A DNA stretch of 64,000 bases from Paraburkholderia sp. Ac-20340. Its GTDB lineage: Bacteria; Pseudomonadota; Gammaproteobacteria; Burkholderiales; Burkholderiaceae. This document shows positions 38,363 through 46,838 of the stretch, in pieces; the stretch's first letter is position 1, and each line of letters opens with the position of its first letter. The stretch covers positions 1 to 64,000 of the forward strand of contig NZ_JAAGPR010000018.1 in assembly GCF_017104965.1 (NCBI RefSeq), written 5' to 3'. The position numbers and the translations under genes were made by a program. The notes under the pieces were generated by a model. The model did not search any database. It was not told where the DNA came from and saw only the letters and a list, made by a program, of their open reading frames with translations.

Positions 38363-39964
38363 TTACGACACCGTGCGATTGCGCACGTGCTGCGGCGACA
38401 GCACGCTCGGCAGCGCCTTGGGCAGCGAATTCGGCCAGTCGCGGCTGTAGTGCAGGCCACGGCTTTCGCGACGCGAACGCGCGCTTTCGACGATCAGCGA
38501 CGCCACTTCCACGAGGTTGCGCAGTTCCAGCAGATCGCGCGTGACGCGGAAGTTGGCGTAGTACTCCTGGATTTCGTCGCGCAGCAGCGAAATGCGATGC
38601 TGCGCGCGTTCGAGGCGCTTGTCCGTGCGCACGATGCCCACGTAATTCCACATCAGGCGGCGCAGTTCGTCCCAGTTGTGGGCGACCACGACTTCTTCAT
38701 CCGAGTCCGAAACGCGGCTCTCGTCCCAATCGGGCAGCGGGGCGTGCGCGCCGGCTTCGAAGCCTTCGGCCTCGATCGCTTCAGCCGCCGAGCGGCCGAT
38801 CACCAGACATTCGAGCAGCGAGTTGCTGGCCAGACGGTTCGCGCCGTGCAGACCCGTGTACGACGTTTCGCCGACGGCATAGAGGCCCGCGAGATCGGTG
38901 CGGCCCGCCAGATCGGTGACGACGCCGCCGCAGGTGTAGTGCGCGGCAGGCACGACCGGAATCGGCTCTTTCGTGATGTCGATGCCGAACTCGCGGCAAC
39001 GCGCCAGCACGGTGGGGAAGTGCTCTTCGAGAAACGCCGCCGGTTGATGGCTGATATCGAGATGCACGCAGTCGATGCCGTGTTTCTTGATCTCGAAGTC
39101 GATCGCGCGCGCAACGATGTCGCGCGGCGCGAGTTCGGCGCGCGCATCGTGTTCGGGCATGAAGCGCGTGCCGTCGGGCAGACGCAGCAGGCCGCCTTCG
39201 CCGCGCACGGCTTCGGTGATCAGGAAGGACTTGGCGTGCGGGTGGAACAGGCAGGTCGGGTGGAACTGGATGAATTCCATGTTCGCCACGCGGCAGCCCG
39301 CGCGCCAGGCCATGGCGATGCCGTCGCCGGTGGCCGTGTCGGGGTTGGTCGTGTAGAGATAGACCTTGCCCGCGCCGCCGGTCGCCAGTACGGTGTGCGG
39401 CGCCTGGATCGTCACCGTGCGGTCGTTTTTCAGGTCGAGCGCGTAGAGACCGTGGCAGCGGCGGCCCGGCAGGCCAAGGCGGTCGGACGTGATGACGTCG
39501 ATCGCCTGGTGATCTTCGAGAATCGTGATGTTCGGATGCTGGCGCGCGCGTTCGAGCAGGGTCTGGACGACGGCGTGGCCGGTGGCGTCGGCGGCGTGGA
39601 TGATGCGGCGATGGCTGTGGCCGCCTTCGCGCGTGAGGTGAAAGCCCAGTTCCGCGGCGGCGTCCTTCGTGAACGGCACGTCCTGCGCGATCAGCCATTC
39701 GATGGCGGCGCGGCCGTGCTCGACGATATAGCGTGTCGCGCTTTCGTCGCAGAGTCCGCCGCCGGCGACGAGCGTGTCATCGACGTGGTTTTCCACGCTG
39801 TCGGCCGAGTCGAGCACCGCGGCGATGCCGCCTTGCGCACGATCGCTCGCGCCTTCGGTCATCGCGCGTTTGGCGATGATCACCACGCGGCGCGATTCGG
39901 CAAGGTTCAGGGCGACGCTCAATCCCGCCAGCCCGCTGCCGACGATCGCTACATCGAAATTCAT
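38363..39964 (-). CDS. nadB: L-aspartate oxidase
   Basis: This 533-residue flavoprotein oxidises L-aspartate to iminoaspartate, the substrate of NadA. The N-terminal FAD motif is VAIVGSGLAGLSVAL. Further landmarks are SDRAQGGIAAV, HTREGG-type LTREGGHSHRRIIH, the substrate region MEFIQFHPT, and TDLAGLYAVGETSYTGLHGANRLASNS. Length matches E. coli NadB (540). It converges on nadA-nadC, so all three NAD genes sit together but on two strands. Confidence 0.97.
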   Translation of the reverse strand: MNFDVAIVGSGLAGLSVALNLAESRRVVIIAKRAMTEGASDRAQGGIAAVLDSADSVENHVDDTLVAGGGLCDESATRYIVEHGRAAIEWLIAQDVPFTKDAAAELGFHLTREGGHSHRRIIHAADATGHAVVQTLLERARQHPNITILEDHQAIDVITSDRLGLPGRRCHGLYALDLKNDRTVTIQAPHTVLATGGAGKVYLYTTNPDTATGDGIAMAWRAGCRVANMEFIQFHPTCLFHPHAKSFLITEAVRGEGGLLRLPDGTRFMPEHDARAELAPRDIVARAIDFEIKKHGIDCVHLDISHQPAAFLEEHFPTVLARCREFGIDITKEPIPVVPAAHYTCGGVVTDLAGRTDLAGLYAVGETSYTGLHGANRLASNSLLECLVIGRSAAEAIEAEGFEAGAHAPLPDWDESRVSDSDEEVVVAHNWDELRRLMWNYVGIVRTDKRLERAQHRISLLRDEIQEYYANFRVTRDLLELRNLVEVASLIVESARSRRESRGLHYSRDWPNSLPKALPSVLSPQHVRNRTVS

Positions 39965-40123
39965 GGTCCTGCTTCTCCGTCTCTTTTGTTCTGCGCTGAC
40001 TGCTGTCCGCTGTCATGTGCGTGCCCAGGTTGCATGGTAGGCGCGCCGGCGGCGGGTGAAGCGGCAAGCATACTCCGAGAGGGGAGCGTAGGAAAAGCCG
40101 CACTTGCGGCGAGAGGCAGAAAA

Positions 40124-40162
40124 GGTACGGAAAAGCGGTACGGAAAAGCGGCACGCAAAAGC
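40124..40162. repeat. Three tandem copies of a 13-bp unit
   Basis: GGTACGGAAAAGC occurs twice back to back (40124-40136, 40137-40149). A third copy with two changes, GGCACGCAAAAGC, follows at 40150-40162. It lies in the non-coding gap between nadB and rpmG. Confidence 0.85.
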
Positions 40163-40211
40163 CTGTTACGCGATGTGCGAAAGAGGCATGACGAAATCTG
40201 GGCCGGAAAAG

Positions 40212-40240
40212 GAAAAGCCCCGCTGGAAGCGGGGCTTTTC
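40212..40240 (-). terminator. Terminator of rpmB-rpmG
   Basis: GAAAAGCCCCGC (40212-40223) with GCGGGGCTTTTC (40229-40240), 12 bp around TGGAA, 31 nt beyond the rpmG stop. The T-tract is better on the plus strand, but the only gene nearby reads from the minus strand. Confidence 0.75.
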
Positions 40241-40270
40241 TTGTCTTCGTCAGGCTCGAAACCGGATCAA

Positions 40271-40438
40271 TTACTTGATCTTGGTTTCCTTGTACTCGAC
40301 GTGCTTACGAACAACCGGGTCGAACTTCTTGATCGACATTTTTTCCGGCATGTTGCGCTTGTTCTTCGTCGTCGTGTAGAAGTGACCCGTGCCTGCGGTC
40401 GACTCGAGCTTGATCTTGTCGCGGATACCCTTGGCCAT
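40271..40438 (-). CDS. rpmG: 50S ribosomal protein L33
   Basis: This 55-residue large-subunit protein reads MAKGIRDKIKLESTAGTG at the start, YTTTKNKRNMPEKM in the middle and ETKIK at the end. It is the Cys-free type of L33. AAGGAG lies seven bases before ATG 40438. It is the second gene of the rpmB-rpmG pair, 10 nt after the L28 stop. Confidence 0.96.
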   Translation of the reverse strand: MAKGIRDKIKLESTAGTGHFYTTTKNKRNMPEKMSIKKFDPVVRKHVEYKETKIK

Positions 40439-40448
40439 GATTTACTCC

Positions 40449-40682
40449 TTACAGTTCGCCGCGTGCGCGCAGGTCTGCGAGCACGGAATCGATGCCGTTC
40501 TTGTCGATCAGGCGCAGGCCTGCGTTCGAGATGCGCAGACGCACCCAACGGTTTTCGCTTTCAACCCAGAAACGGCGATTTTGCAGATTCGGGAGGAAAC
40601 GGCGCTTGGTTTTGTTGTTAGCGTGGGAAACGTTGTTGCCGCTCATCGGCGCTTTCCCAGTGACTTGGCATACACGTGCCAT
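40449..40682 (-). CDS. rpmB: 50S ribosomal protein L28
   Basis: This 77-residue protein has the full L28 pattern: MARVCQVTGKAPMSGNNVSH, KTKRRFLPNLQ and RLRISNAGLRLIDKNG. TAGGAG lies eight bases before ATG 40682. It is followed by rpmG, the usual order. Confidence 0.97.
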   Translation of the reverse strand: MARVCQVTGKAPMSGNNVSHANNKTKRRFLPNLQNRRFWVESENRWVRLRISNAGLRLIDKNGIDSVLADLRARGEL

Positions 40683-40930
40683 GAGTGCACTCCTACGGAA
40701 TTCGGAGTTCGAGAGCCGCTGAAGGTTTCCCAGGCGAGAAATGGCCGGAATAAGAGCGCGCTCACGTATGGATGAGAGACAACCTCGAACCCAGGCCGTA
40801 TTTCCCTTGGAACGCCTCAAAGGGCTTCAGAACAGGGTTGGAAATAGGCAAACCGCGATTCTAGCAGAAAAAATCCAGGAAAATCAAACGCAATTTGCGG
40901 ATATCGTGGTGGCGGTGTCGGCTGGACGCC

Positions 40931-41752
40931 TCAGTCCAGGCCATGGCGGGCAAACGAAAACGTCTCCTGCGTGCCGATGATCAGGTGGTCGACCAGCTGG
41001 ACGTCCACGAGTGCGAGCGTTTCGCGCAGAACCCGGGTGAGGCGCCGGTCGCTCGCGCTTGGCTGGACCGCGCCGGACGGATGGTTGTGCGCCACGATCA
41101 GGTGCGCGGCGTTGAGCATCAGCGCCCGTCGCACGATTTCACGAGGATACACCGCCATGCGGGTGAGTGTGCCGCGCGTACTTTCCTCGGTGCGGATCAG
41201 CCGGTGCCGGATATCCAGAAAGAGGCAGATGAACACCTCATGGGCGCGCCCGCCGATCAGCAGGCGCAAATAATCCTCCACCGCGCCGGGCGAATCTATC
41301 AGCGGTTTTTCCTCGATCTGCTCGGCGAGCGCGCGCCGCGCCAGTTCCAGCACGGCCACGAGCTTCGACGCCTTGGCCGGGCCGATGCCGCGCAGCCCTT
41401 CGAACTCTTCGCGCTGGGCGTCGAGCATCGCGCGCAGCGAGCCGAAGTGCTTGAGCAGCGAGCGCGCGACATCGAAGACATCGTGGCCGGGCAGGCCGGA
41501 GCCGAGCAGCAGCGCGACCAGTTCGAGGTCGGAAAGCGAGCCGGGGCCGGCTTCGCGCAGCCGCTCGCGCGGCATGGCGAGGCGGCGCGGCACGCCGGGT
41601 TCGGGCGGCGCGAACGACACCGAAGGCAAAGGCGCCGCAGACCCCACTGGCGTCGCGGGTTTCAGGCCCGGCAAGGGCGGCAACGGCGGCAGGGGATTCG
41701 CGCTCGCGGCCTCGCTGCCGCGATGCGGTTTGTCACAGGCGATTTCGAACAT
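40931..41752 (-). CDS. radC: RadC family (JAB/MPN domain) protein
   Basis: This 273-residue protein has an N-terminal helix-hairpin-helix region (GLRGIGPAKASKLVAVLEL, 119-137) and a C-terminal JAB metalloprotease-like domain. The zinc motif is HNHPSG (222-227) with an upstream Glu in RAHEVFICLFLD. Despite the name, a role in DNA repair is not established. The first about 55 residues are Pro-rich and atypical, so an internal start at MPRERLREAG (residue 60) is possible. It is divergent from slpA. Confidence 0.93.
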   Translation of the reverse strand: MFEIACDKPHRGSEAASANPLPPLPPLPGLKPATPVGSAAPLPSVSFAPPEPGVPRRLAMPRERLREAGPGSLSDLELVALLLGSGLPGHDVFDVARSLLKHFGSLRAMLDAQREEFEGLRGIGPAKASKLVAVLELARRALAEQIEEKPLIDSPGAVEDYLRLLIGGRAHEVFICLFLDIRHRLIRTEESTRGTLTRMAVYPREIVRRALMLNAAHLIVAHNHPSGAVQPSASDRRLTRVLRETLALVDVQLVDHLIIGTQETFSFARHGLD

Positions 41753-41925
41753 TCGACCTCCTCAAGACCGGCGGGGCACGCCTTGCGCGCGGCGTCCGTC
41801 GATGATCTATGTGGCTTACAATAGGCGTTTTCCGACCGCTGGAACGCCAGGCGGCCGGGCCGGCCCTTTCGGGCGCTTGGGGCGAGCACGCGCGGCGGGC
41901 GCGCCCAGACGAAAATGAGTACCGC

Positions 41926-42381
41926 ATGAGCATCATCGACATCTCCGAGGTGAAACCCGGTTCCCACGTCACGTTGCACTACCGGCTTTCGCTCGCCGAT
42001 GGCACCGAGATCGTCAACACCTTTGTCGACCGGCCCGCCACGCTGTTGCTGGGCGCCGGCCAGCTCGCGCCGCCGCTTGAAGACATTCTGCGGGGTCTGA
42101 AGGTTGGGCACCACTCCACCTTTCAGCTAGAACCGGGTGTCGCCTTCGGTCAGCGCAATCCCGACCTGATCCAGCGCATCTCGCTCAAAACGCTGCGCGA
42201 CAATGCGGTGATCGGTGAAAGCTTCCGCCCTGGCGACCTCGTCGAATTCAACGCACCTAACGGCGACCGTTACGCCGGCGTGCTCAAGGAAGTCAACGAG
42301 ACTTCCGCGCTCTTTGATTTCAATCACCCGCTCGCTGGCCAGGCGGTTGCGTTCGAAGTGCAAATCATTGGAATCCTGTAA
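41926..42381 (+). CDS. slpA: FKBP-type peptidyl-prolyl isomerase, SlpA/FkpB type
   Basis: This 151-residue prolyl isomerase has the SlpA layout: HYRLSLADGTEIVNTF, then LGAGQLAPPLEDILRGLKVG, and an inserted flap domain before HPLAGQAVAFEVQIIGI. ATG 41926 overlaps the stop of a 4-codon frame (41915-41929). It is followed 9 nt later by ispH, an old and widely conserved neighbour pair, so they are one operon. Confidence 0.94.
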   Translation: MSIIDISEVKPGSHVTLHYRLSLADGTEIVNTFVDRPATLLLGAGQLAPPLEDILRGLKVGHHSTFQLEPGVAFGQRNPDLIQRISLKTLRDNAVIGESFRPGDLVEFNAPNGDRYAGVLKEVNETSALFDFNHPLAGQAVAFEVQIIGIL

Positions 42382-42390
42382 AGAAAGCCC

Positions 42391-43350
42391 ATGACCACGG
42401 ATACGTCCTTTCTCGCCAACGCTGAAATTCTGCTAGCCCAGCCGCGCGGTTTCTGCGCCGGTGTCGACCGCGCCATCGAGATCGTCGAACGGGCTATCCA
42501 GATCCATGGCGCGCCGATCTACGTGCGCCACGAAATCGTCCACAACGCGTATGTCGTCGAAGACCTGCGCAAGAAAGGGGCGATTTTCATCGAGCAGCTC
42601 GATGAAGTGCCGTCCGGCAACACGGTGATCTTCAGTGCGCACGGCGTCTCCAAGGCGGTGCGCGCCGACGCCGAATCGCGCGGCCTGCGCGTCTACGACG
42701 CGACCTGTCCGCTCGTGACCAAGGTGCACGTCGAAGTCGCGAAGATGCGCGACGAAGGCCTCGACATCGTCATGATCGGCCACAAGGGCCATCCTGAAGT
42801 CGAAGGCACGATGGGCCAGGTGGGCGAGGGCATGTATCTCGTCGAAGATATCGCCGATGTCGCGGCGCTCACGCTGCGCGATCCGCAACGCGTGGCGTTC
42901 GTCACGCAGACCACGCTTTCCGTGGACGATGCGGCCGACATCATCGCCGCGCTCAAGACGCGCTTCCCCGCGATTCGCGAGCCGAAGAAGCAGGACATCT
43001 GCTACGCCACGCAAAACCGTCAGGACGCCGTCAAGTTCATGGCGCCGCAGTGCGACGTCGTGATCGTGGTGGGCAGCCCGAACAGCTCGAATTCGAACCG
43101 TCTGCGCGAAGTCGCGGAAAAGCGTGGCATTCCTGCCTATATGGTGGACGCGCCCGACCAGATCGATCCGGCCTGGCTCGAAGGCAAGCGCCGTATCGGC
43201 CTGACGGCTGGCGCTTCGGCGCCCGAGGCGCTCGCGCAGCAGATCATCCAGCGTCTGAACGAGCTGGGCGTGCGGAACGTGCGCGCGCTCGATGGCATCG
43301 AAGAGAACATCGCGTTCCCGTTGCCGCGCGGGCTGGGTCAGCCTGCCTGA
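42391..43350 (+). CDS. ispH: 4-hydroxy-3-methylbut-2-enyl diphosphate reductase
   Basis: This 319-residue iron-sulfur enzyme is the last step of the MEP pathway, making IPP and DMAPP. The three cluster Cys are C22 (RGFCAGVDRA), C106 (DATCPLV) and C204 (QDICYATQNRQ). The active-site segments AHGVS and GHKGHPEVEGT are intact. It is the second gene of slpA-ispH and ends in a clear terminator. Confidence 0.97.
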   Translation: MTTDTSFLANAEILLAQPRGFCAGVDRAIEIVERAIQIHGAPIYVRHEIVHNAYVVEDLRKKGAIFIEQLDEVPSGNTVIFSAHGVSKAVRADAESRGLRVYDATCPLVTKVHVEVAKMRDEGLDIVMIGHKGHPEVEGTMGQVGEGMYLVEDIADVAALTLRDPQRVAFVTQTTLSVDDAADIIAALKTRFPAIREPKKQDICYATQNRQDAVKFMAPQCDVVIVVGSPNSSNSNRLREVAEKRGIPAYMVDAPDQIDPAWLEGKRRIGLTAGASAPEALAQQIIQRLNELGVRNVRALDGIEENIAFPLPRGLGQPA

Positions 43351-43385
43351 GACAGAAAGATCGACAGACGCTTTGCCGCTCCCCT

Positions 43386-43413
43386 AAAAGCGCGCCGATG
43401 GCGCGCTTTTTTA
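43386..43413 (+). terminator. Terminator of slpA-ispH
   Basis: AAAAGCGCGCC (43386-43396) with GGCGCGCTTTT (43400-43410) and a GAT loop, followed by TTTA. Confidence 0.92.
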
Positions 43414-43595
43414 TTGCCTGCGCACCAGGACGGCGAAGCGCTGGCCGTTCAATAAATGGGGCTCCATCGTCGGAAATGTGCGGTGAACCGCGTTGCTACA
43501 CCCTGTTCGTATTAGTGTTTTCGCTATAGGGCAGGGTGGATTTTGGTGGTGTGACCCCGTTTAATGGGGCCATCGGAGTCCTGAATAATTCATCT

Positions 43596-43612
43596 GCACC
43601 AAAGCGGTGCTG
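43596..43612. promoter_or_regulatory. NtrC-like binding site
   Basis: TGCACC-AAAGC-GGTGCT matches the NtrC dyad TGCACC-N5-GGTGCA at 11 of 12 positions. It lies about 600 bp upstream of the strong sigma54 match and about 105 bp upstream of a weaker GG-N10-GC element (43717-43732). Confidence 0.5.
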
Positions 43613-43825
43613 TCACTCAATACCCATTTAAATGCTCGCCCTCAGACAGGCGATGCCCGCCCCATAAGGCGTAGCGGCGCACGCCCGCAACACTTGATGC
43701 GAATTGCGGCGAATTCTGGTGCAACTGATGCACGAAAATGCGGCGCAACCAAAGGTGCAACCTCTGACGGCTTCTTCTTTCAGGGAGTGGTTGCAATGCA
43801 GGAAAACCCTGTCGGTTCAACAATA

Positions 43826-43853
43826 TTGCCGGCTGCATAATTGGAGTTACAAT
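43826..43853 (+). promoter_or_regulatory. Possible sigma70 promoter before the hypothetical gene
   Basis: TTGCCG (43826-43831), 16-nt spacer, TACAAT (43848-43853). A start near 43860 would leave about 70 nt before the ATG at 43930. Confidence 0.35.
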
Positions 43854-43929
43854 GCGCGCGTTCTGAGGGCCGGACATCCGTGCGAGGCCCACCAGACAAG
43901 CATTTCGGAAGGCGCAGGAGACCTGTTTA

Positions 43930-44478
43930 ATGCAATTCGAGTTTGCTTTTGCCGCGTCGTCGGCACCTGCGGTTGCGCCACGCCTCGCGTGGTTCTCCTG
44001 TGGTGCCCGAACGGGCATGAGTGCGACATCGATGACCGTTGCGCTCCCGGAGGAAACCGATATGCGATCCGGAAACGACGATGACAACGGACGGAAGCGC
44101 CTTGGGGAAAGGCGCTTCAGCCACATGGGCCTGAAGCAGGGCCATGCTGCCGAGCCGACCGGAATCGCAATCGCCTCTGTAGTCATGAAAACTGGCACGC
44201 ATGTTGCATACAGCAGCAGCGCCGCGAAACCCGCAAAAGTGGATTTCGTAACGGACCCAAAAGTTGTCGCCGATGTTGCCGTAAAAGGTGGCGCGGCTTC
44301 GACTCAAAATCTGTCAGCCGGTTTGCCCGCCGTACTGCGCGGCTCCACAGCGTCGCTTGACGCCGTGTCCGCAGGTGCAGTGGGCCGCCCGGGAAAGGGA
44401 GTCATGACGCATGGTGCAAACGTGGCTGGCCGCAAGGCTCGTAACGTGCGCGTCGCAGCGAATGTGACAGGTAGTTGA
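43930..44478 (+). CDS. Hypothetical protein between ispH and the liv operon
   Basis: This open frame of 182 residues has two plausible starts: ATG 43930 (AGGAG nine bases upstream) and ATG 44062 (GGAGGA seven bases upstream, 138 residues, MRSGNDDDNGRKRLGE). It ends 5 nt before a terminator stem. The translation is Ala/Val/Gly-rich with no motif I recognise, and codon use is less GC-biased at third positions than in its neighbours. A perfect sigma54 promoter match lies inside the frame (44193-44208). That either reflects an internal promoter or means the frame is not a real gene. Confidence 0.35.
   Translation: MQFEFAFAASSAPAVAPRLAWFSCGARTGMSATSMTVALPEETDMRSGNDDDNGRKRLGERRFSHMGLKQGHAAEPTGIAIASVVMKTGTHVAYSSSAAKPAKVDFVTDPKVVADVAVKGGAASTQNLSAGLPAVLRGSTASLDAVSAGAVGRPGKGVMTHGANVAGRKARNVRVAANVTGS
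44193..44208 (+). promoter_or_regulatory. Sigma54 (RpoN) -24/-12 promoter match
   Basis: TGGCAC-GCATG-TTGCA matches the sigma54 consensus TGGCAC-N5-TTGCA at every position, with GG and GC exactly ten bases apart. Transcription would run rightward from about 44220 to the terminator at 44484-44515, a transcript of about 295 nt, or through it into livHMGF. Confidence 0.55.
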
Positions 44479-44483
44479 ACCCG

Positions 44484-44515
44484 ACGGCACCGAACCATCC
44501 GACGGTGCCGTTTTT
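44484..44515 (+). terminator. Terminator between the sigma54 promoter and livH
   Basis: ACGGCACCG (44484-44492) with CGGTGCCGT (44503-44511), 9 bp around a 10-nt loop, followed by TTTT. Confidence 0.85.
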
Positions 44516-44688
44516 GCATCCGCCCTGGCGAGCCTGCCGCTGCAACACAGCGGCAACGCGAACCGGAGGTGGCCAACCGTTACCGGTCTTTTACTTCAGT
44601 ACCCGAGAGTGTCGTTGCGGTTCCGTAAAACATCGCCCACCGGCCGATGACAAGCGCGAATCCGGTCGCACGGGCAAAGGAGCATTAA

Positions 44689-45639
44689 ATGGATATTTTC
44701 ATCCAGCAGATCCTGAATGGGCTGGTGCTTGGCAGCATCTACGCCATCATCGCGCTGGGCTACACGATGGTGTACGGGATTCTGGGCATCATTAACTTCG
44801 CGCACGGCGACGTGCTGATGGTCGGCGCGATGGTTGCGCTGTCCGCGATCACGGTCCTCCAGAATCACTTCCCGGGCCTCGGGAACATCCCCACGCTATG
44901 TATCGCGCTGGTCATTGCCGCCGTGGTCTGTGCGTTCGTCGGGTACACGATCGAACGGATCGCTTACCGGCCGCTGCGCCGCGCGCCGCGTCTCGCACCG
45001 CTGATCACCGCCATCGGCGTGTCGATCCTGCTGCAGACGCTCGCGATGCTGATCTGGGGCCGCAATCCGCTGCCGTTCCCGCAGCTCATCTCGACCGATC
45101 CGCTCAACGTCATCAAGCCGACCGAAACCGGCGTGGGCGCGGTGATCTCGCCGACTGAAATCGTCATCATCATCGTCGCGTTCCTGGTCATGGCCGGCCT
45201 GCTGCTGCTCGTGCACAAGACCAAGCTCGGCCGTGCGATGCGTGCGATCGCCGAGAACCCGAACAACGCCTCGCTGATGGGCGTGAACCCGAACTTCGTG
45301 ATTTCGGCCACCTTCATGATCGGCTCGGCGCTCGCGGCGCTGGCTGGCGTGATGATCGCCTCGGAATACGGCAACGCGCACTTCTACATGGGCTTCATCC
45401 CCGGTATGAAGGCGTTCACCGCAGCGGTGCTGGGCGGGATCGGCAACCTCGGCGGCGCGATGGTCGGCGGCGTGGTGCTCGGTCTGATCGAGCAGCTGGG
45501 TGCGGGCTACATCGGCAATCTGACCGGTGGGGTGTTCGGCAGTAACTATCAGGACGTCTTCGCATTCGTCGTGCTGATCGTCGTGCTCGTGTTCCGTCCG
45601 TCGGGGCTGCTGGGCGAACGTGTCGCGGACCGCGCATAA
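44689..45639 (+). CDS. livH: Branched-chain amino-acid ABC transporter permease LivH
   Basis: This 316-residue permease is one of the two membrane subunits of the high-affinity Leu/Ile/Val importer. It has eight hydrophobic segments; early block QILNGLVLGSIYAIIALGYT and coupling motif LGRAMRAIAENPNNASLMGV are typical. AAGGAG lies seven bases before ATG 44689. It is the first gene of livH-livM-livG-livF. Confidence 0.95.
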   Translation: MDIFIQQILNGLVLGSIYAIIALGYTMVYGILGIINFAHGDVLMVGAMVALSAITVLQNHFPGLGNIPTLCIALVIAAVVCAFVGYTIERIAYRPLRRAPRLAPLITAIGVSILLQTLAMLIWGRNPLPFPQLISTDPLNVIKPTETGVGAVISPTEIVIIIVAFLVMAGLLLLVHKTKLGRAMRAIAENPNNASLMGVNPNFVISATFMIGSALAALAGVMIASEYGNAHFYMGFIPGMKAFTAAVLGGIGNLGGAMVGGVVLGLIEQLGAGYIGNLTGGVFGSNYQDVFAFVVLIVVLVFRPSGLLGERVADRA

Positions 45640-45655
45640 GAGGGGGTAGAACAAC

Positions 45656-46825
45656 ATGACTTCCATTCAACCGATCGAGCCGTCGACGACGCTCATCCCC
45701 GAAAAGAACATGACGAAGACGCTGACCGTGGGCATTCTCACGGCGGCTTTCGTGATCGCCCTGCCGATGGTGGTGGGCGCAACGGGCGGCAACTACTGGG
45801 TGCGCGTGCTGGACTTCGCGATGCTCTATGTGATGCTCGCGCTGGGCCTGAACGTGGTGGTGGGCTTCGCCGGTCTGCTGGACCTGGGCTATATCGCGTT
45901 CTACGCGGTGGGCGCCTACGTTGCCGCGCTGCTGTCCTCGCCGCACCTGACCTCGCAGTTCGAGTGGATCGCGCACATGTTCCCGAACGGCCTGCATGCG
46001 CCGTTCTGGGTCATCATTCCGTGCGCGATGGCGCTCGCGGCCTTGTTCGGCGTGCTGCTCGGCGCACCGACCTTGCGACTGCGCGGCGACTACCTCGCGA
46101 TCGTGACGCTGGGCTTCGGGGAAATCGTTCGTATCTTCATGAACAACCTCGACCGTCCGGTGAACATCACCAACGGCCCGAAGGGCATCACGGGGATCGA
46201 TCCGCTGACGGTGGCGGGCTTCAATCTCTCGCAGACGCACACCTTCTTCGGCTTCTCGTTCCCGTCGGTGTACATGTACTACTACGCGTTCGTGGTGTGC
46301 GCGCTGTTCGTGATCTGGGTCTGTACGCGTCTGCAGCATTCGCGTATCGGCCGCGCATGGGCCGCGATCCGCGAAGACGAAATCGCCGCCAAGGCGATGG
46401 GCATCAACACGCGTAACGTCAAGCTGCTGGCCTTCGCCATGGGCGCATCGTTCGGCGGTCTGTCGGGCGCGATGTTCGGTTCGTTCCAGGGCTTCGTGTC
46501 GCCGGAATCGTTCACGTTCTGGGAATCGGTCGTGGTGCTGGCCTGCGTGGTGCTCGGCGGTATGGGCCACATTCCGGGCGTGATTCTGGGCGCCGTGCTG
46601 CTCGCCATCTTCCCCGAGTTCCTGCGCTCGACCATGGGTCCGCTGCAGAACGCCATCTTCGGTCACGAGATCGTCGATACGGAAGTCATTCGCCAGCTGC
46701 TCTACGGTCTCGCCATGGTCGTGATCATGCTGTACCGCTCGGAAGGCCTCTGGCCCGCGCCGAAGCACGAAGACAAGATCGCGAAGATCGCCAAACGCGG
46801 CAGCAAGAAGCCGGTGCGCGCTTAA
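45656..46825 (+). CDS. livM: Branched-chain amino-acid ABC transporter permease LivM
   Basis: This 389-residue second membrane subunit has an N-terminal cytoplasmic stretch, then LALGLNVVVGFAGLLDLGYIAFYAVGAY-type segments (read in parts), GDYLAIVTLGFGEIVRI and the coupling loop RIGRAWAAIREDEIAAKAMG. It starts 16 nt after livH and ends in a basic tail (KIAKRGSKK). Confidence 0.95.
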   Translation: MTSIQPIEPSTTLIPEKNMTKTLTVGILTAAFVIALPMVVGATGGNYWVRVLDFAMLYVMLALGLNVVVGFAGLLDLGYIAFYAVGAYVAALLSSPHLTSQFEWIAHMFPNGLHAPFWVIIPCAMALAALFGVLLGAPTLRLRGDYLAIVTLGFGEIVRIFMNNLDRPVNITNGPKGITGIDPLTVAGFNLSQTHTFFGFSFPSVYMYYYAFVVCALFVIWVCTRLQHSRIGRAWAAIREDEIAAKAMGINTRNVKLLAFAMGASFGGLSGAMFGSFQGFVSPESFTFWESVVVLACVVLGGMGHIPGVILGAVLLAIFPEFLRSTMGPLQNAIFGHEIVDTEVIRQLLYGLAMVVIMLYRSEGLWPAPKHEDKIAKIAKRGSKKPVRA

Positions 46826-46838
46826 GGGGGCCACACAT

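Larger units (their letters stand above)
39965..40270. other. 306-nt gap: nadB upstream region, tandem repeat and terminator
   Basis: No gene is recognised. It contains a three-unit 13-bp tandem repeat (40124-40162) and the rpmG-side terminator (40212-40240). The nadB promoter should lie near 39970-40080, but I see no clear -35/-10 pair. Confidence 0.45.
43414..43929. other. About 516-nt gap with an NtrC-like site and a possible sigma70 promoter
   Basis: No convincing gene is seen between the ispH terminator and the frame starting at 43930. It holds the NtrC-like palindrome (43596-43612), GGTGCAAC in two direct copies (43718-43725 and 43754-43761), the first inside a weaker GG-N10-GC match (43717-43732), and a TTGCCG-16-TACAAT promoter-like pair (43826-43853). 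Base composition is less GC-rich than the flanking genes. Confidence 0.5.

Noticed and set aside
36096..38651. Antisense frames across nadA and nadC
   Set aside because: Shadows of nadA-nadC with no family resemblance; both NAD genes are complete and well matched.
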